DNA of 64,000 nucleotides from JAIBJN01 sp035762005 (GTDB lineage: Bacteria; Actinomycetota; Thermoleophilia; Gaiellales; Gaiellaceae), in NCBI GenBank assembly GCA_035762005.1, contig DASTQA010000048.1, positions 1 through 64,000 on the forward strand, read 5' to 3'. Every line of letters begins with the position of its first letter. The stretch's first letter is position 1. The position numbers were made by a program, and so were the translations under genes. Below the pieces are notes generated by a model. That model had not been told where the DNA came from and did no database searches. It saw nothing but the letters and a program-made list of their open reading frames with translations. Positions 41,531 to 50,335 of the stretch are shown here, in pieces.

Positions 41531-42505
41531 CTAGGCGCTGCGGATGAAGACGGGCGTCCCGACGCGCACGCGCTCGAAGAGCCACTCCGCGCTCGCGATC
41601 CGCATGCGGATGCAGCCGTGCGAGGCCGAGTAGCCGACCGACGCCGCGTCGGGCGTGCCGTGGATGCCGACGGCGCCGACGTTCAGGCCCATCCAGCGCG
41701 TGCCGAGCGGGTTGCCGGGCCCGGGCGGGATGGGCGAGGAGCCGGAGGCCCAGGGCGCCGAGGGCGGGAACCACCACGGGTTCCGCTGCTTCGTCGCTAT
41801 CCGGAAGTCGCCGATCGGGGTCGGGTACGCAGGCAGGCCGACGGCGACGGGGAAGCGCGCCTGGACGCGCATCGGCCCCGCGCCCGCGGGGCGGTAGAGC
41901 GTCAGCGTCCTCGAGCCGCGGCGGATGACGACGACGCGGCCGACGTCCCTCGGCCGCACGCTCGGCTGGAAGGTCTTGACGGGGAAGGCGCCGACCGCGC
42001 GATCGTGCGTCCGCAGCGCCTTCGCGAGCTGCAGCCGGGCCGGGTACTGCTGGAGCTTCCGCCCCGGCTTCGGCCGCGTCAGCCGCGGGCGCAGCCCGCG
42101 GAGCACGACCCGGCTGGAGACCGCCGCGCGGTCGAACGCGTTCGCGCGCTTGCGGAACCAGCGCTTGAGCGCCCCCTTGCGCACGACGACCTCGAGGCGG
42201 CGCGCCGTGCCCGGGGCCGCGGCGAGAGCGGCGTCGACCGCGAGGGAGATGCGGGCGACCGACCGGAGCGCGCCCGGCCGGACGGACATCGGCTTCCCGC
42301 CGAGCCCGAACCGGAGCGGCCGGTTGAAGAACGACCGAAGCTTGGCGGTGGCCTCGTCCGCGGTCAGCCCGTCCACCTCGACGCCCGCGACGGTGACGCC
42401 GGGCTCGATCGTCGGCTCGGGCGGCGGCGGGTCCTGCGCGGCCGCCGGCGCGGCAGCCGCCAGGGCGGCGAGGAGAGCGGCGGCGGGGACGAGGCTGCGT
42501 GGCAC
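41531..42505 (-). CDS. Secreted L,D-transpeptidase (YkuD) with N-terminal PG-binding-like region
   Basis: A 324-residue precursor from the GTG at 42505, with an Ala-rich signal peptide ending near AAAQDPPPP. A repeat-like region (PGVTVAGVEVDGLTADEA, as in the YoaR/VanW-type peptidoglycan-binding module) leads to the YkuD domain: GNPLGTRWMGL, then HGTPDAASVGYSASHGCIRM with catalytic His and Cys. It forms 3-3 peptidoglycan cross-links or attaches proteins. The start lies 62 bases from the divergent hydrolase-like gene. Confidence 0.9.
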   Translation of the reverse strand: MPRSLVPAAALLAALAAAAPAAAQDPPPPEPTIEPGVTVAGVEVDGLTADEATAKLRSFFNRPLRFGLGGKPMSVRPGALRSVARISLAVDAALAAAPGTARRLEVVVRKGALKRWFRKRANAFDRAAVSSRVVLRGLRPRLTRPKPGRKLQQYPARLQLAKALRTHDRAVGAFPVKTFQPSVRPRDVGRVVVIRRGSRTLTLYRPAGAGPMRVQARFPVAVGLPAYPTPIGDFRIATKQRNPWWFPPSAPWASGSSPIPPGPGNPLGTRWMGLNVGAVGIHGTPDAASVGYSASHGCIRMRIASAEWLFERVRVGTPVFIRSA

Positions 42506-42567
42506 GGGGTGCGATCCTAAACGAGCGGACGGCTGCGTTTCTGCCCGTGGGGGAAGATTCGTCCTTC

Positions 42568-42963
42568 GTGGTCGTCTCCCTCCACGTCGCCACGGGCGCC
42601 CTCGTCGGCGCCGCCGCCGGCTCCCGGGGCCGCGCGCTCGCGCTCGGCCTCCTCGCGCACGCCGCCGGAGACGCCGTCCCGCACCAGGACGTCGCCTCGC
42701 GCCCGTTCGAGGTGCTGAGCGGTCTCGCGGGCCTCGTGCTCCTCGCCGCGGCACGCGGCCCTCTCGCACCGGTCGTCGTGGGTGCGGTCGCCGCCTCGGC
42801 CCCCGACGTCGAGCACGTCCTCCCGCTGCCCCGCCCGGGCGGCCGCAAGCTGTTCCCCAGCCACCGCGTTCGCGGCTGGCACCGCTCGGGCAGGCTCCCG
42901 GCGGCCCTGCAGGTCCTCGCGGCCGGGGCGATCCTCGGCGCGCTCGCCGGCGGCCGGCGCTAG
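42568..42963 (+). CDS. Membrane protein with YdjM/DUF457-like His/Asp pattern
   Basis: A 131-residue protein from the GTG at 42568 (VVVSLHVATGALVG), with GGGGGAAG upstream. Three to four hydrophobic helices carry scattered histidines and aspartates (LLAHAAGDAVPHQD, SAPDVEHVLP, then FPSHRVRGWHRSG). The layout resembles membrane-bound metal-dependent hydrolases of the YdjM/DUF457 type, but the match is weak. The frame is open upstream into the L,D-transpeptidase promoter. It shares four 3' bases with the next convergent gene. Confidence 0.6.
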   Translation: MVVSLHVATGALVGAAAGSRGRALALGLLAHAAGDAVPHQDVASRPFEVLSGLAGLVLLAAARGPLAPVVVGAVAASAPDVEHVLPLPRPGGRKLFPSHRVRGWHRSGRLPAALQVLAAGAILGALAGGRR

Positions 42964-44522
42964 GGCCGCGTCGGCAGGTAGTCCTCGTCGAGCTCGCCGC
43001 CGCGCGCGACGAAGTCGATGATCATCCGGTCGGTGAGCCACTCGACCGGCGCGCGGTCGTCCGTGAGCGGTCGCTCGCCTCCATCCACCCGCTCGAGGCC
43101 GCCGCGGAAGAGCGGCACCAGCGGCGCCACGGGGGGCGGGGCCGCCCCGACCCGGCGGAGGATCTCGTCGCGGTCGAGCGGCCGGTCGAGGCCGAGCACG
43201 AGCTCGTTGAAGCGGAGGGGCCGCCAGCGCCAGGCCTGCGGGAACTCGGCCAGGAGGGTGCTGCCGATCGCCTCCGAGAGACGGTCGTCGCCGGGCACCC
43301 CGGCGACGTTGAGCGCGACCATGCCGCCGGGGCGCAGGTGCTCGCGCGCGGCTGCGAAGAACTCGCGCGTGGCGAGGTGGAAGGGGATGTACGGCTGGTG
43401 GTAGGCGTCGACGACGACGACGTCGTACGTCTCGTCGGTCAGCTCGAGGTACGGGCGCCCGTCCGCGGTGACCACGTGCAGGCGCGGGTTGTCCTCGAGC
43501 CCCATGTAGCGGCGGGCGGCCTCGCTCACCTCGCCGTCGATCTCGACGCCGTCGATCTCGACCTCCGGGTAGAGCTCGCCGAAGGCGCGCGCCACCGTCC
43601 CGCCGGCGTTCCCGATCACGAGCATGCGCTCGACCGGGCGGTCGAGCAGTGGCGGCACGAGGAGGAACGTGTCCCAGACGCCGCCGGTGAGGACCGTGTC
43701 CCGGTGCCACACCGAGTGCACGGCGACGCCCTCGTTCAGGCGGAGCGCGCGCGAGCCGTCGTCCCGCTCGACGATCTGGATGTACTGGTACGCCGACTCG
43801 GTCTCGTAGAGGAGCCCGGAGGTCGCCTTGACCGCGCCGGCCGGGACGAAGAGGAGCGACGCGACCGCGACGGTGAGGAGCTGCCAGCGGCTGCCCAGGA
43901 GGAGCGCGGCGGCGAGGACGATGAGCGCGGCGGCCCCGAGGAACGTGCGCTGGGTGCCGATGAGCGGGATCGTCACGATCGCCGAGAGGAAGGTGCCGAG
44001 GATGCTGCCGACCGTCGAGATCGCGTAGAGCCGCCCGGCGACCGTGCCGGCCTCGCCGACGTCGCCGAGCGCGAGGCGGATGGCGAAGGGCGAGACCGCG
44101 CCGAGGAGCGTGACCGGCACCGCGAAGAGGGCGAGCGCGGCGAAGAACGACCCGACGACGGCGCCGACGGAGACGGCGTCGAGCCCCTCCAGCGCGAGGT
44201 CGAGGATCGGGCGAGCGACGAACGGCGTCACGGCGACCGCGAGCGCGGCCGCGACCATGACGCGCCCGAGCACGCGCGGGTCGGGCCGCCGGTCAGCGAG
44301 CTTCCCCCCCAGCCAGTAGCCCACCGAGAGGTAGAGGAGGATGAGGCCGATGATGTTCGCCCAGACGATCGTCGAGCTGCCGAAGTACGGCGCGAGGAGC
44401 CGGGAGGCGGCGATCTCCGTTGCGAGCGTCCCCGCGCCGGCGGTGAAGACGACGACCGCGAGCCGCGTCCGCCCCACGGCGGCGGCCGGCGCCGGCGCGA
44501 CGGCGTCCGAGACGGGGGTCAC
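42960..44522 (-). CDS. Fused multi-TM and spermidine synthase-like protein
   Basis: A 520-residue protein from the GTG at 44522. Residues ~15-235 carry about seven to eight membrane helices. Residues ~270-500 are a Rossmann fold of the aminopropyltransferase type: MLVIGNAGGTVARAFGELYP, then DGVEIDGEVSEAARRYM and a DAYHQPYIP segment where true spermidine synthases have a D-x-x-DP gate. That difference suggests it does not make spermidine; such fusions are common and uncharacterised in actinobacteria. It starts 5 bases after the upstream phosphatase stop. Confidence 0.88.
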   Translation of the reverse strand: MTPVSDAVAPAPAAAVGRTRLAVVVFTAGAGTLATEIAASRLLAPYFGSSTIVWANIIGLILLYLSVGYWLGGKLADRRPDPRVLGRVMVAAALAVAVTPFVARPILDLALEGLDAVSVGAVVGSFFAALALFAVPVTLLGAVSPFAIRLALGDVGEAGTVAGRLYAISTVGSILGTFLSAIVTIPLIGTQRTFLGAAALIVLAAALLLGSRWQLLTVAVASLLFVPAGAVKATSGLLYETESAYQYIQIVERDDGSRALRLNEGVAVHSVWHRDTVLTGGVWDTFLLVPPLLDRPVERMLVIGNAGGTVARAFGELYPEVEIDGVEIDGEVSEAARRYMGLEDNPRLHVVTADGRPYLELTDETYDVVVVDAYHQPYIPFHLATREFFAAAREHLRPGGMVALNVAGVPGDDRLSEAIGSTLLAEFPQAWRWRPLRFNELVLGLDRPLDRDEILRRVGAAPPPVAPLVPLFRGGLERVDGGERPLTDDRAPVEWLTDRMIIDFVARGGELDEDYLPTRP

Positions 44523-44527
44523 GCGGG

Positions 44528-47284
44528 TCAGCGTGCCAGCTTGAGGCAGACGATGGCGCAGTCGTCCGCCAGCTCGCCCCCGCCGAACGCGCGACAGTCG
44601 GCGAGGATGGCCTCGGCGAGCTCCTGCGCGGGAAGGTGGCGGTTCGCTGCGAGGAAGCGCTCGAGGCGCTCCTCGCCGTAGAGCTCCCCGTCGCGCCGGG
44701 ACTCGAGGACGCCGTCGGTGAAGAGGACGACCGCCGAGCCGGGCGCGACGCGGACGCGCTCGGCGGGGTACCGCTGGGCGGGCTCGACGCCGAGGGCGAG
44801 GCCGGGCTTCCCGACCGTCGTGACGCGGCCCGAGGGATCGACGACGCGCGCGGGCAGATGCCCCGCGCTCGCGCAGGACACCTCGCCCGCGCGGGCGTCG
44901 ACGAGCGCGTAGACGAGCGTCACGAACTTGCCGGGCTCGATCTCCTCGCAGACGACGTCGTTCGCGCTCGCGAGGACGGACGACGGCTCCGAGGCCCCGC
45001 GGGCGAGGACGCGGAAGCTGAACTTCGTCATCGCCATGTCGGCCGCGGCCCCGATGCCCTTGCCGAGGACGTCGCCGACGGCGACCGCGAGGCGACCGTC
45101 CTCGAGGACGACGAAGTCGTAGAGGTCCCCGCCCACGTCCACCTGCGCGGCCGACTGGTAGACGTGGCCGATCTCGAGGCCGGGAACGTCGGGAAGCTCG
45201 TGCGGCAGGAGGGAGCGCTGCATCGTCTCCGCGAAGTCCTTCTGCTGCTGGTAGAGGCGTCCGTTGTCGATTGCGAGCGCGGCCTGCGCCGTGACGGCGA
45301 GCGCCGCGTCCACCGCGTCCTGCTCCAACGGCCGGCGCGGGTCGAGGCACACGAGCGTCAACGTCCCGAGGTCCTCCGCTGGCGTCGCGAGCGGCAGCAC
45401 GGCCGCCGTGCCGCCCTGGCGGAAGAAGGGCTCGAGGACGTGGTGGGCGTCGTCGGTCGTCGTCGCCCCCGCCCGGAGCACGACCCCGCGCTTGGCGAGG
45501 AGGAGCCGGCGGGCGAGCGGGGCCGACATCGGCTGGGGGCGTGAGACGAGACGCGTGACGACCTCCCTCGCGGGGGCCTCGGCGACGTGGACGGCGCGGG
45601 CGACGAGCGCCTCGCCGCGCGCGTCCGGCATCCGGATCACCGCCGCGTCGGCGTCGAGGAGCTCGACCATCGTCCGCGCGACGGCGTCGAGCAAGCGCTC
45701 GAGGGAGAGGCTCTCCGCGAAGGACTGCGAGATCGCGTAGAGGCCGCGGAGCTGCCGCGCCGAGCGGCGCTCCGAGTCGAGCGTGCGCTCGAGGATGGCC
45801 GAGAGCTCCTTCGTCCGCTCGTGGAGGCGCGCGTTCTGGACCGCGACGGCGAGCTGGCTCGAGAGCGCGATCAGGAGGCCCTCCTCGCCCTCGCGATACG
45901 GGAGCGGGCGCGAGCGGAAGACCGCGAGCGCGCCGATCACCTCGTCGTGGACGAGCAACGGGATGAAGAGCGCGCGGCGGATCGCGCTCTCCTCGAGCAC
46001 GTGCTCGAGCCCGGCCAGGCGCCCGTCGCTGCGCATGTCCTGCACGAAGAGGAAGCCGCGGCTGCGGTACGGCCCCAGCGCGAGCTCGAGCAGGCGCTCG
46101 GCGAGGTCCGTGTGCGGGCCCGCGAGGCCCCGCGAGGCCGCGGGCACGAGACGGCCGTCCTCGCGCAGGTAGACGGCGACGTTCGCGCTCGAGGTCAGCT
46201 CCGCGACCCGCTCGACGGCGGTCTCGAGCGTGTGCGCGAGCGAGAGCTGGGCGATCGCCTGGCTGACGACGGCCACGAGCGTCTGCGAGCGCCTGAGCGC
46301 GAGCGCGATCAGGCCCACGCGCCGGCTCCGCCGGAGCGCGAGCGCCGCCCTGGCGACGAAGGGAGCGAGCCGGGCGAGCTCGCTCGTCTCGGGGCCGTCG
46401 CCCGCGAACGCGAGCTGGAGGACGGCAGTGGGCGGCTCCCCGAGAGGGACGGTGTGGACGAGCCACTCTCCGAGGCGCAGCGGCGCTCCCCCGTTCGCGG
46501 CGACGGCCTGCCGGACGCCGTCCGGCGCGCCGAGCGCCTCGGGAACCGGCCCCTCGAACCCGGAGGCGGCGAGCAGCGCCGGGGGGCCGTCGGCGTCGAG
46601 GTGCCAGAGGGTGGCGCCGTCCGCCCCGGTCGTCTCGGACGCCACGCGGACGACCTGCTCCGCCGTGTCCGTCTCGTCCGCGCCGGCCGCGAGCGCCTCG
46701 CCGAGGTGCTCGAGGTGCGCCGCCGTGAGGCCGGCGCGCCCGTCACCGTCCGCCCCGGCGGGCCCGCGGATGCGGGCCGCGAGCGCGAGGTGCGCAGCCG
46801 CCGCCCGCGCGAGCGCCTGCTCCTCCGGGCCGAAGGCGAGCCCCGAGCGGTAGAGCTCGAGCGCGGCCACGATCTCTCCCCCCGCCGACACCGGGACGAA
46901 CCGGACGATCGGCATGCCGGCGCGCACGGCCGCCCGGCGCACGGCGCCGGGCGCGCGGGGATCGGAAGGCGCGTCCGCGAGCTCCAGCTCGCCCTCGCCG
47001 ATCTCGGCCAGCGGAATCCTCGTCGCCTCGAGCTCGGCCGTCAGCGCCGGGGAGTCCGCGTGGACGGCTCGCGCGACGAGCCGGCCGTCCTCGGCGAGCC
47101 GCGCGACCACGAGCTCGGCGCCCGTCCCGAGCGCGACCGCCCTCGCGAGCTCTCTCAGGGCGCCGTCCGGGGGGCTGCCGTCGACGAGCTCGAGCGCGGC
47201 CGCCGCGAAGGCGGAGAGGGCGCTCCCGGCGACCTCGGTCGGCGGGTCGCCACCCGCCCGGGCGGATGCAGTGACCCCGTCCAC
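44528..47284 (-). CDS. Four-GAF SpoIIE/RsbU-type PP2C phosphatase
   Basis: A 918-residue protein if it starts at GTG 47284; an ATG at 47341 would add 19 residues but leave only 27 bases for two divergent promoters. Four GAF-like domains fill roughly residues 20-690. The C-terminal phosphatase has GGDLYDFVV, GDVLGKGIG, SAGHLPA and FTDGVLE, with the final acidic motif ADDCAIV, so the metal ligands are present. Such enzymes dephosphorylate anti-anti-sigma factors in stress-sigma control. No RsbV/RsbW partners are nearby. It is next to the spermidine synthase-like gene. Confidence 0.88.
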   Translation of the reverse strand: MDGVTASARAGGDPPTEVAGSALSAFAAAALELVDGSPPDGALRELARAVALGTGAELVVARLAEDGRLVARAVHADSPALTAELEATRIPLAEIGEGELELADAPSDPRAPGAVRRAAVRAGMPIVRFVPVSAGGEIVAALELYRSGLAFGPEEQALARAAAAHLALAARIRGPAGADGDGRAGLTAAHLEHLGEALAAGADETDTAEQVVRVASETTGADGATLWHLDADGPPALLAASGFEGPVPEALGAPDGVRQAVAANGGAPLRLGEWLVHTVPLGEPPTAVLQLAFAGDGPETSELARLAPFVARAALALRRSRRVGLIALALRRSQTLVAVVSQAIAQLSLAHTLETAVERVAELTSSANVAVYLREDGRLVPAASRGLAGPHTDLAERLLELALGPYRSRGFLFVQDMRSDGRLAGLEHVLEESAIRRALFIPLLVHDEVIGALAVFRSRPLPYREGEEGLLIALSSQLAVAVQNARLHERTKELSAILERTLDSERRSARQLRGLYAISQSFAESLSLERLLDAVARTMVELLDADAAVIRMPDARGEALVARAVHVAEAPAREVVTRLVSRPQPMSAPLARRLLLAKRGVVLRAGATTTDDAHHVLEPFFRQGGTAAVLPLATPAEDLGTLTLVCLDPRRPLEQDAVDAALAVTAQAALAIDNGRLYQQQKDFAETMQRSLLPHELPDVPGLEIGHVYQSAAQVDVGGDLYDFVVLEDGRLAVAVGDVLGKGIGAAADMAMTKFSFRVLARGASEPSSVLASANDVVCEEIEPGKFVTLVYALVDARAGEVSCASAGHLPARVVDPSGRVTTVGKPGLALGVEPAQRYPAERVRVAPGSAVVLFTDGVLESRRDGELYGEERLERFLAANRHLPAQELAEAILADCRAFGGGELADDCAIVCLKLAR

Positions 47285-47368
47285 CGAGCCATTATGGCCC
47301 TCGCCGGGCGTGCCGGTGGCCGTCGGCTCTCCTTGCGGCATCCGGCCGGAGCGGCAAGAATCGGGGCG

Positions 47369-47617
47369 ATGGCCGCTCCCGCGCCGCGCCGCGTCCACTG
47401 GGAAGACGTCCCGGCGGACGACCCTCCGCTCGACCCGCTCGCCGTGGAGCGGCGCCTGCGCCGCGAGCGCGCGAGGCGGCGGGCGCGGGAGGAGCACGAG
47501 CGGGAGCGGCAGCTCGCCCGGCTGCGGTTCCTCGCGCTCGTGGGCTTCCTCCTCTTCCTCACCCTCTTCCTCAGCCTCTCCGTGTGGGAGACGGTCAGAG
47601 CGGCGTTCGGGCTCTAG
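47369..47617 (+). CDS. Small basic/acidic protein with C-terminal membrane helix
   Basis: An 82-residue protein from the ATG at 47369. A highly charged helical N-terminal half (ERRLRRERARRRAREEHE) is followed by one hydrophobic helix (FLALVGFLLFLTLFLSLSV) near the C-terminus. No family is recognised. Its TAG shares one base with the GTG of the next gene, so the pair is coupled. It diverges from the large phosphatase. Confidence 0.75.
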   Translation: MAAPAPRRVHWEDVPADDPPLDPLAVERRLRRERARRRAREEHERERQLARLRFLALVGFLLFLTLFLSLSVWETVRAAFGL

Positions 47618-48096
47618 TGGAGCCCGGAGAGCCCGCAGCCGCACCCGTCGCGCCGCCGCGGCCCCGGCCGGCGCCTCCGCCCGCCTCGCCGGGCCTCTGG
47701 CGCACGGGCGAGCTGCTGGCCTGGCTCGGCGGCCTCGTGCTCACCCTCGGGGCGTTCATGGGCTGGTACACGCTCAGCGGGGATCCGCGCGGCGCGCTCT
47801 CCGTCACCGGCTGGAACTCGGGCACGATCGGCAAGCTCGTCTTCCTCGTCGGCCTCGCGGTGCTGCTGCTCCTCGCGCTTCGCGCCTTCGGGGTCGAGCT
47901 CCCGCCGGCCGTCCCCGACGGCATGGTCGTGGCGGGCCTCGGCCTGAGCGCGACGATCCTCGTCCTCATCCGGCTCATCGACGTCCCGGAGCGCTTCGAG
48001 CCGGCCGTCGGCCGCAGCCTCGGTCTCTGGCTCAGCCTCCTGGCGTCGCTCCTGCTGATCGCCGCGGGCCTGCTGAAGTCAGCCGAAGACGCCTGA
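47617..48096 (+). CDS. Four-helix membrane protein of unknown function
   Basis: A 159-residue protein. A proline-rich start (PRPRPAPPPAS) leads into four predicted helices with WLGGLVLTLGAFMGWYTL, typical of small actinobacterial integral membrane proteins. The GTG at 47617 overlaps the previous stop by one base. Its 3' end overlaps the convergent PAP2 gene by 65 bases, a rather long convergent overlap. No function can be given. Confidence 0.78.
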   Translation: MEPGEPAAAPVAPPRPRPAPPPASPGLWRTGELLAWLGGLVLTLGAFMGWYTLSGDPRGALSVTGWNSGTIGKLVFLVGLAVLLLLALRAFGVELPPAVPDGMVVAGLGLSATILVLIRLIDVPERFEPAVGRSLGLWLSLLASLLLIAAGLLKSAEDA

Positions 48097-48595
48097 GCAG
48101 GAGGACGGCGAGGAGGGCGACCGCCGCGCCGACGGCCGCGCCGGCGAGCACGTCGCCCGGGTAGTGGACGCCGATGTACACCCGTGAGTAGCAGACGGCC
48201 GCCGCGAGCGCGGCGAGGGGCCACGCCCAGCGGCCGAGCAGGTACGCGAGGATGACGGCGCCGGCCGCGCTCGTGGCGGCGTGCCCGGAGGGAAGGGACG
48301 TGCTCACGTCCCAGCGCAGGAGCGGCTCGGCCTCCTCGAGGAGCCGGTAGGGACGGTCGCGGTCGGCGACGCCCTTCAGGCCGACGGCGACGAGGTCGGC
48401 CGTCCAGACCGTGGCCGCCGTGACGACGGTCGTGCGGAGCCAGGGCCGCCGCGCGCGCCGGGCGAGGACCGGCGCGAGCGCGATCCAGAGGATTCCCGCG
48501 TGCCCGGCGACGCTGAGCGCCAGGAAGAGCCAGTCGAGCGGCTCCCAGCGGTGCCCGACGATCCAGAGGAAGAGGTCGCGGTCGAGATCGGCCAC
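48032..48595 (-). CDS. PAP2-family phosphatase
   Basis: A 187-residue membrane enzyme with the three PAP2 motifs: KGVADRDRP, PSGHAATSA and YSRVYIGVHYPGDVLAG. It would dephosphorylate phosphatidate, undecaprenyl pyrophosphate or a similar lipid at the outer face. Five to six helices flank the motifs. The GC-rich C-terminus (RRLRLTSAG...) lies inside the overlap with the convergent four-helix gene. The ATG at 48595 is 23 bases downstream of the HTH-receiver gene stop on the same strand. Confidence 0.9.
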   Translation of the reverse strand: MADLDRDLFLWIVGHRWEPLDWLFLALSVAGHAGILWIALAPVLARRARRPWLRTTVVTAATVWTADLVAVGLKGVADRDRPYRLLEEAEPLLRWDVSTSLPSGHAATSAAGAVILAYLLGRWAWPLAALAAAVCYSRVYIGVHYPGDVLAGAAVGAAVALLAVLLLRRLRLTSAGPRRSAGATPGG

Positions 48596-48618
48596 CTCAG
48601 CCGCCGTCGCCGGAGCGC

Positions 48619-49227
48619 TCAGGAGCCGAGGATCTGCCTCGTCGCCTCGAGGAGCCGGCGCGGGTCGAACGGCTTGCCGATGAAGGCGCGCGCACCCCGC
48701 TCGACTGCCTGCACCGAGGCGTCCACCTCACCGCTGTACATGATGACCGGGATCGTCTCCACCCCATGTCGCTCCTGTACCCGCCGGAGCATGGTCCAGC
48801 CGTCCACCTCTGGCATGGACACGTCGAGGAGGACGAGATCCGGAGCCTGCTCGTCGAGCGCCGCCAGGCCTTCCTCCGCGCTCCCGGCCTCGCGGACCCG
48901 GCAACCCTCGCGCTCCAGGTGGACGCGGACGAACTCGCGCAGGCGAGCGTCGTCGTCGACGACGAGCACGCTCGCGCCCGCCGCTGCGGCCGCAGGGGCG
49001 GGAAGCGCTCGGGCCCCCGCGAGGAACGCCTCCAGGTCCGTGCGGCGGAACCGGCGGTGGCCGCCGGGGGTGTAGAACGTTCGCAGCCGGCCTCCGTCGG
49101 CCCATTTCCTCACGGTGCTCTGCGCCGCGCCGAGGAACGCAGCCGCCTGGCCCAACGTGAGCCATTCCCGTCCCTCTTCCGCCGACGCCCGAGTCCCGGC
49201 GGAGTCCCGCTGCTGCTTGCTTGGCAT
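48619..49227 (-). CDS. Fused MerR-like HTH and receiver domain regulator
   Basis: A 202-residue protein. Residues ~20-72 are an excisionase/MerR-type winged helix (LTLGQAAAFLGAAQSTVRKW, then TPGGHRRFRRTDLEAFL). Residues ~85-200 are a CheY-like receiver: VLVVDDDARLREFVR, then DLVLLDVSMPEVDGW with the phospho-acceptor Asp and VIMYSGEVDAS and GKPFDPRRL with the conserved Lys. The domain order is DNA-binding first, receiver second, the reverse of classical response regulators. No adjacent kinase is seen; the orphan kinase at 15.2 kb is a possible partner. Confidence 0.9.
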   Translation of the reverse strand: MPSKQQRDSAGTRASAEEGREWLTLGQAAAFLGAAQSTVRKWADGGRLRTFYTPGGHRRFRRTDLEAFLAGARALPAPAAAAAGASVLVVDDDARLREFVRVHLEREGCRVREAGSAEEGLAALDEQAPDLVLLDVSMPEVDGWTMLRRVQERHGVETIPVIMYSGEVDASVQAVERGARAFIGKPFDPRRLLEATRQILGS

Positions 49228-49267
49228 GGGCCGCCATACCGAAGACTACTGAAGTCTGACGTTTCTT

Positions 49268-49516
49268 CTACCTCGGGCTCGTCGTCCCGGTCCGCTCCTC
49301 GGGCTCGAGCGTCAGCGGCTCTAGCGTGCGCCCGACGGTCTGCGTGCCCCCCGGCGCGGGCGCTTCCTCGAGCGCGCGGCCGAGCGCGATCCCGGCGAGG
49401 AAGACGGCCGCGAGGACGACGAGCCCGGTGAGCCAGCGGAGGATCCGGAGCGGCCCGCCCCGCCGGCGCGCGCTGCGGGCCCCGGCCCGAGCCGCCCCTG
49501 GCGCCCCGGGGGTCAC
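49268..49516 (-). CDS. Small single-helix membrane protein
   Basis: An 82-residue protein from the GTG at 49516, which overlaps the preceding stop (GTGA). A basic, Ala/Arg-rich N-terminus (RAGARSARRRGG) precedes one hydrophobic helix (LTGLVVLAAVFLAGIALG) and an acidic tail ending in RTGTTSPR. It is the last gene of the long pyk/eno/mazG strand group. No family is recognised. Confidence 0.7.
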   Translation of the reverse strand: MTPGAPGAARAGARSARRRGGPLRILRWLTGLVVLAAVFLAGIALGRALEEAPAPGGTQTVGRTLEPLTLEPEERTGTTSPR

Positions 49517-49824
49517 GGCGCGTAGTCGGTCGCGCCGCGCGCGTAGTGGGCGAAGGCCGCGTCCTGGACGAGCGCCGTGTCGCGCAGCCCGGCGCGCGCC
49601 CGCGGCGGCGTCGAGGCGACGACGACGTCGCGGACCCAGTCCTCCGAGCCCTCGTAGGCCCGCGCCAGCTCGGCGAGCGTGAACGTCTGCCCGACCCGGC
49701 GGCGCAGCTCGTCGGTGACGGCGTCGATCAGCACCCACAGGTGGCGCGAGCGGGCCGTGTCCTCGCCGGCCGCGGCGAGCCGGCGTCGTCCTTCCTCCCA
49801 CTGGTGGCGGGCGCTGTCGAGCAT
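49513..49824 (-). CDS. Hypothetical small helical protein
   Basis: A 103-residue protein from the ATG at 49824, which overlaps the DUF501 stop by the 4-base ATGA. Helical pattern with DELRRRVGQTFTLAELARAY and AFAHYARGATDYAP. No family is recognised. The recurring coupling with DUF501 suggests a linked role, but none can be named. Confidence 0.72.
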   Translation of the reverse strand: MLDSARHQWEEGRRRLAAAGEDTARSRHLWVLIDAVTDELRRRVGQTFTLAELARAYEGSEDWVRDVVVASTPPRARAGLRDTALVQDAAFAHYARGATDYAP

Positions 49825-50306
49825 CAGGCGGCGTTCCCCTCGCCCGCGACGGCGCGGGCGCAGCGGGCATCGGGGCACCACCGTTCGCCGGCCTCGCGGA
49901 CGACCGCCTCCCCGAGCTCGTAGCCCGGGCGGGCGAGCGCGAAGGCGGCATGGGCATGGAGGCACTTGAGCTTGCCCGGCTCCCTCGTGCCCGCGATGCC
50001 GACGTCGAGCTCGGGCCGGAGCTCGCGCTGCTCGCGGTCGGCCCTCGCGAGGCTCCTGCCGAGCGCCGGGTCCGTCTCGGCCGCCTCGGCCCAGCGCCCG
50101 ACGCCGCCCGCCGCCTCCAGCCGGGCGATGCCCGCGACGAGCCAGGGGCAGGTCAGGTAGTAGGTGGTCGGGAAGGGCGTCCCGTCGGCGGCGAAGGGCG
50201 CCTGCTCGGTGACCGCCGGGAAGCCGTACGGACAGCGCACGGCCACCCGCCGGAACGAGCGCGCGGGGCGGCCGAGCTGCCAGGAGACCACGGCCTGGTC
50301 GTCCAC
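49824..50306 (-). CDS. DUF501 domain protein
   Basis: A 160-residue protein from the GTG at 50306 (a second GTG two bases upstream is out of frame). The DUF501 pattern is clear: RCPYGFPAVTEQAPF, FPTTYYLTCPWLVAGIARLE and a conserved C-terminal LKCLHAHAAFALA with further cysteines, suggesting metal binding. In many actinobacteria it sits between ftsB and Ppx/GppA in the eno cluster; here the Ppx gene is elsewhere. Its function is unknown. Confidence 0.88.
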   Translation of the reverse strand: MDDQAVVSWQLGRPARSFRRVAVRCPYGFPAVTEQAPFAADGTPFPTTYYLTCPWLVAGIARLEAAGGVGRWAEAAETDPALGRSLARADREQRELRPELDVGIAGTREPGKLKCLHAHAAFALARPGYELGEAVVREAGERWCPDARCARAVAGEGNAA

Positions 50307-50335
50307 ACGATCATCGTAACGACGGCTTCGAGACG

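Noticed and set aside
42960..44522. True spermidine synthase
   Set aside because: The D-x-x-DP gate region reads DAYHQPYIP and the protein is fused to membrane helices, as in uncharacterised actinobacterial fusions.
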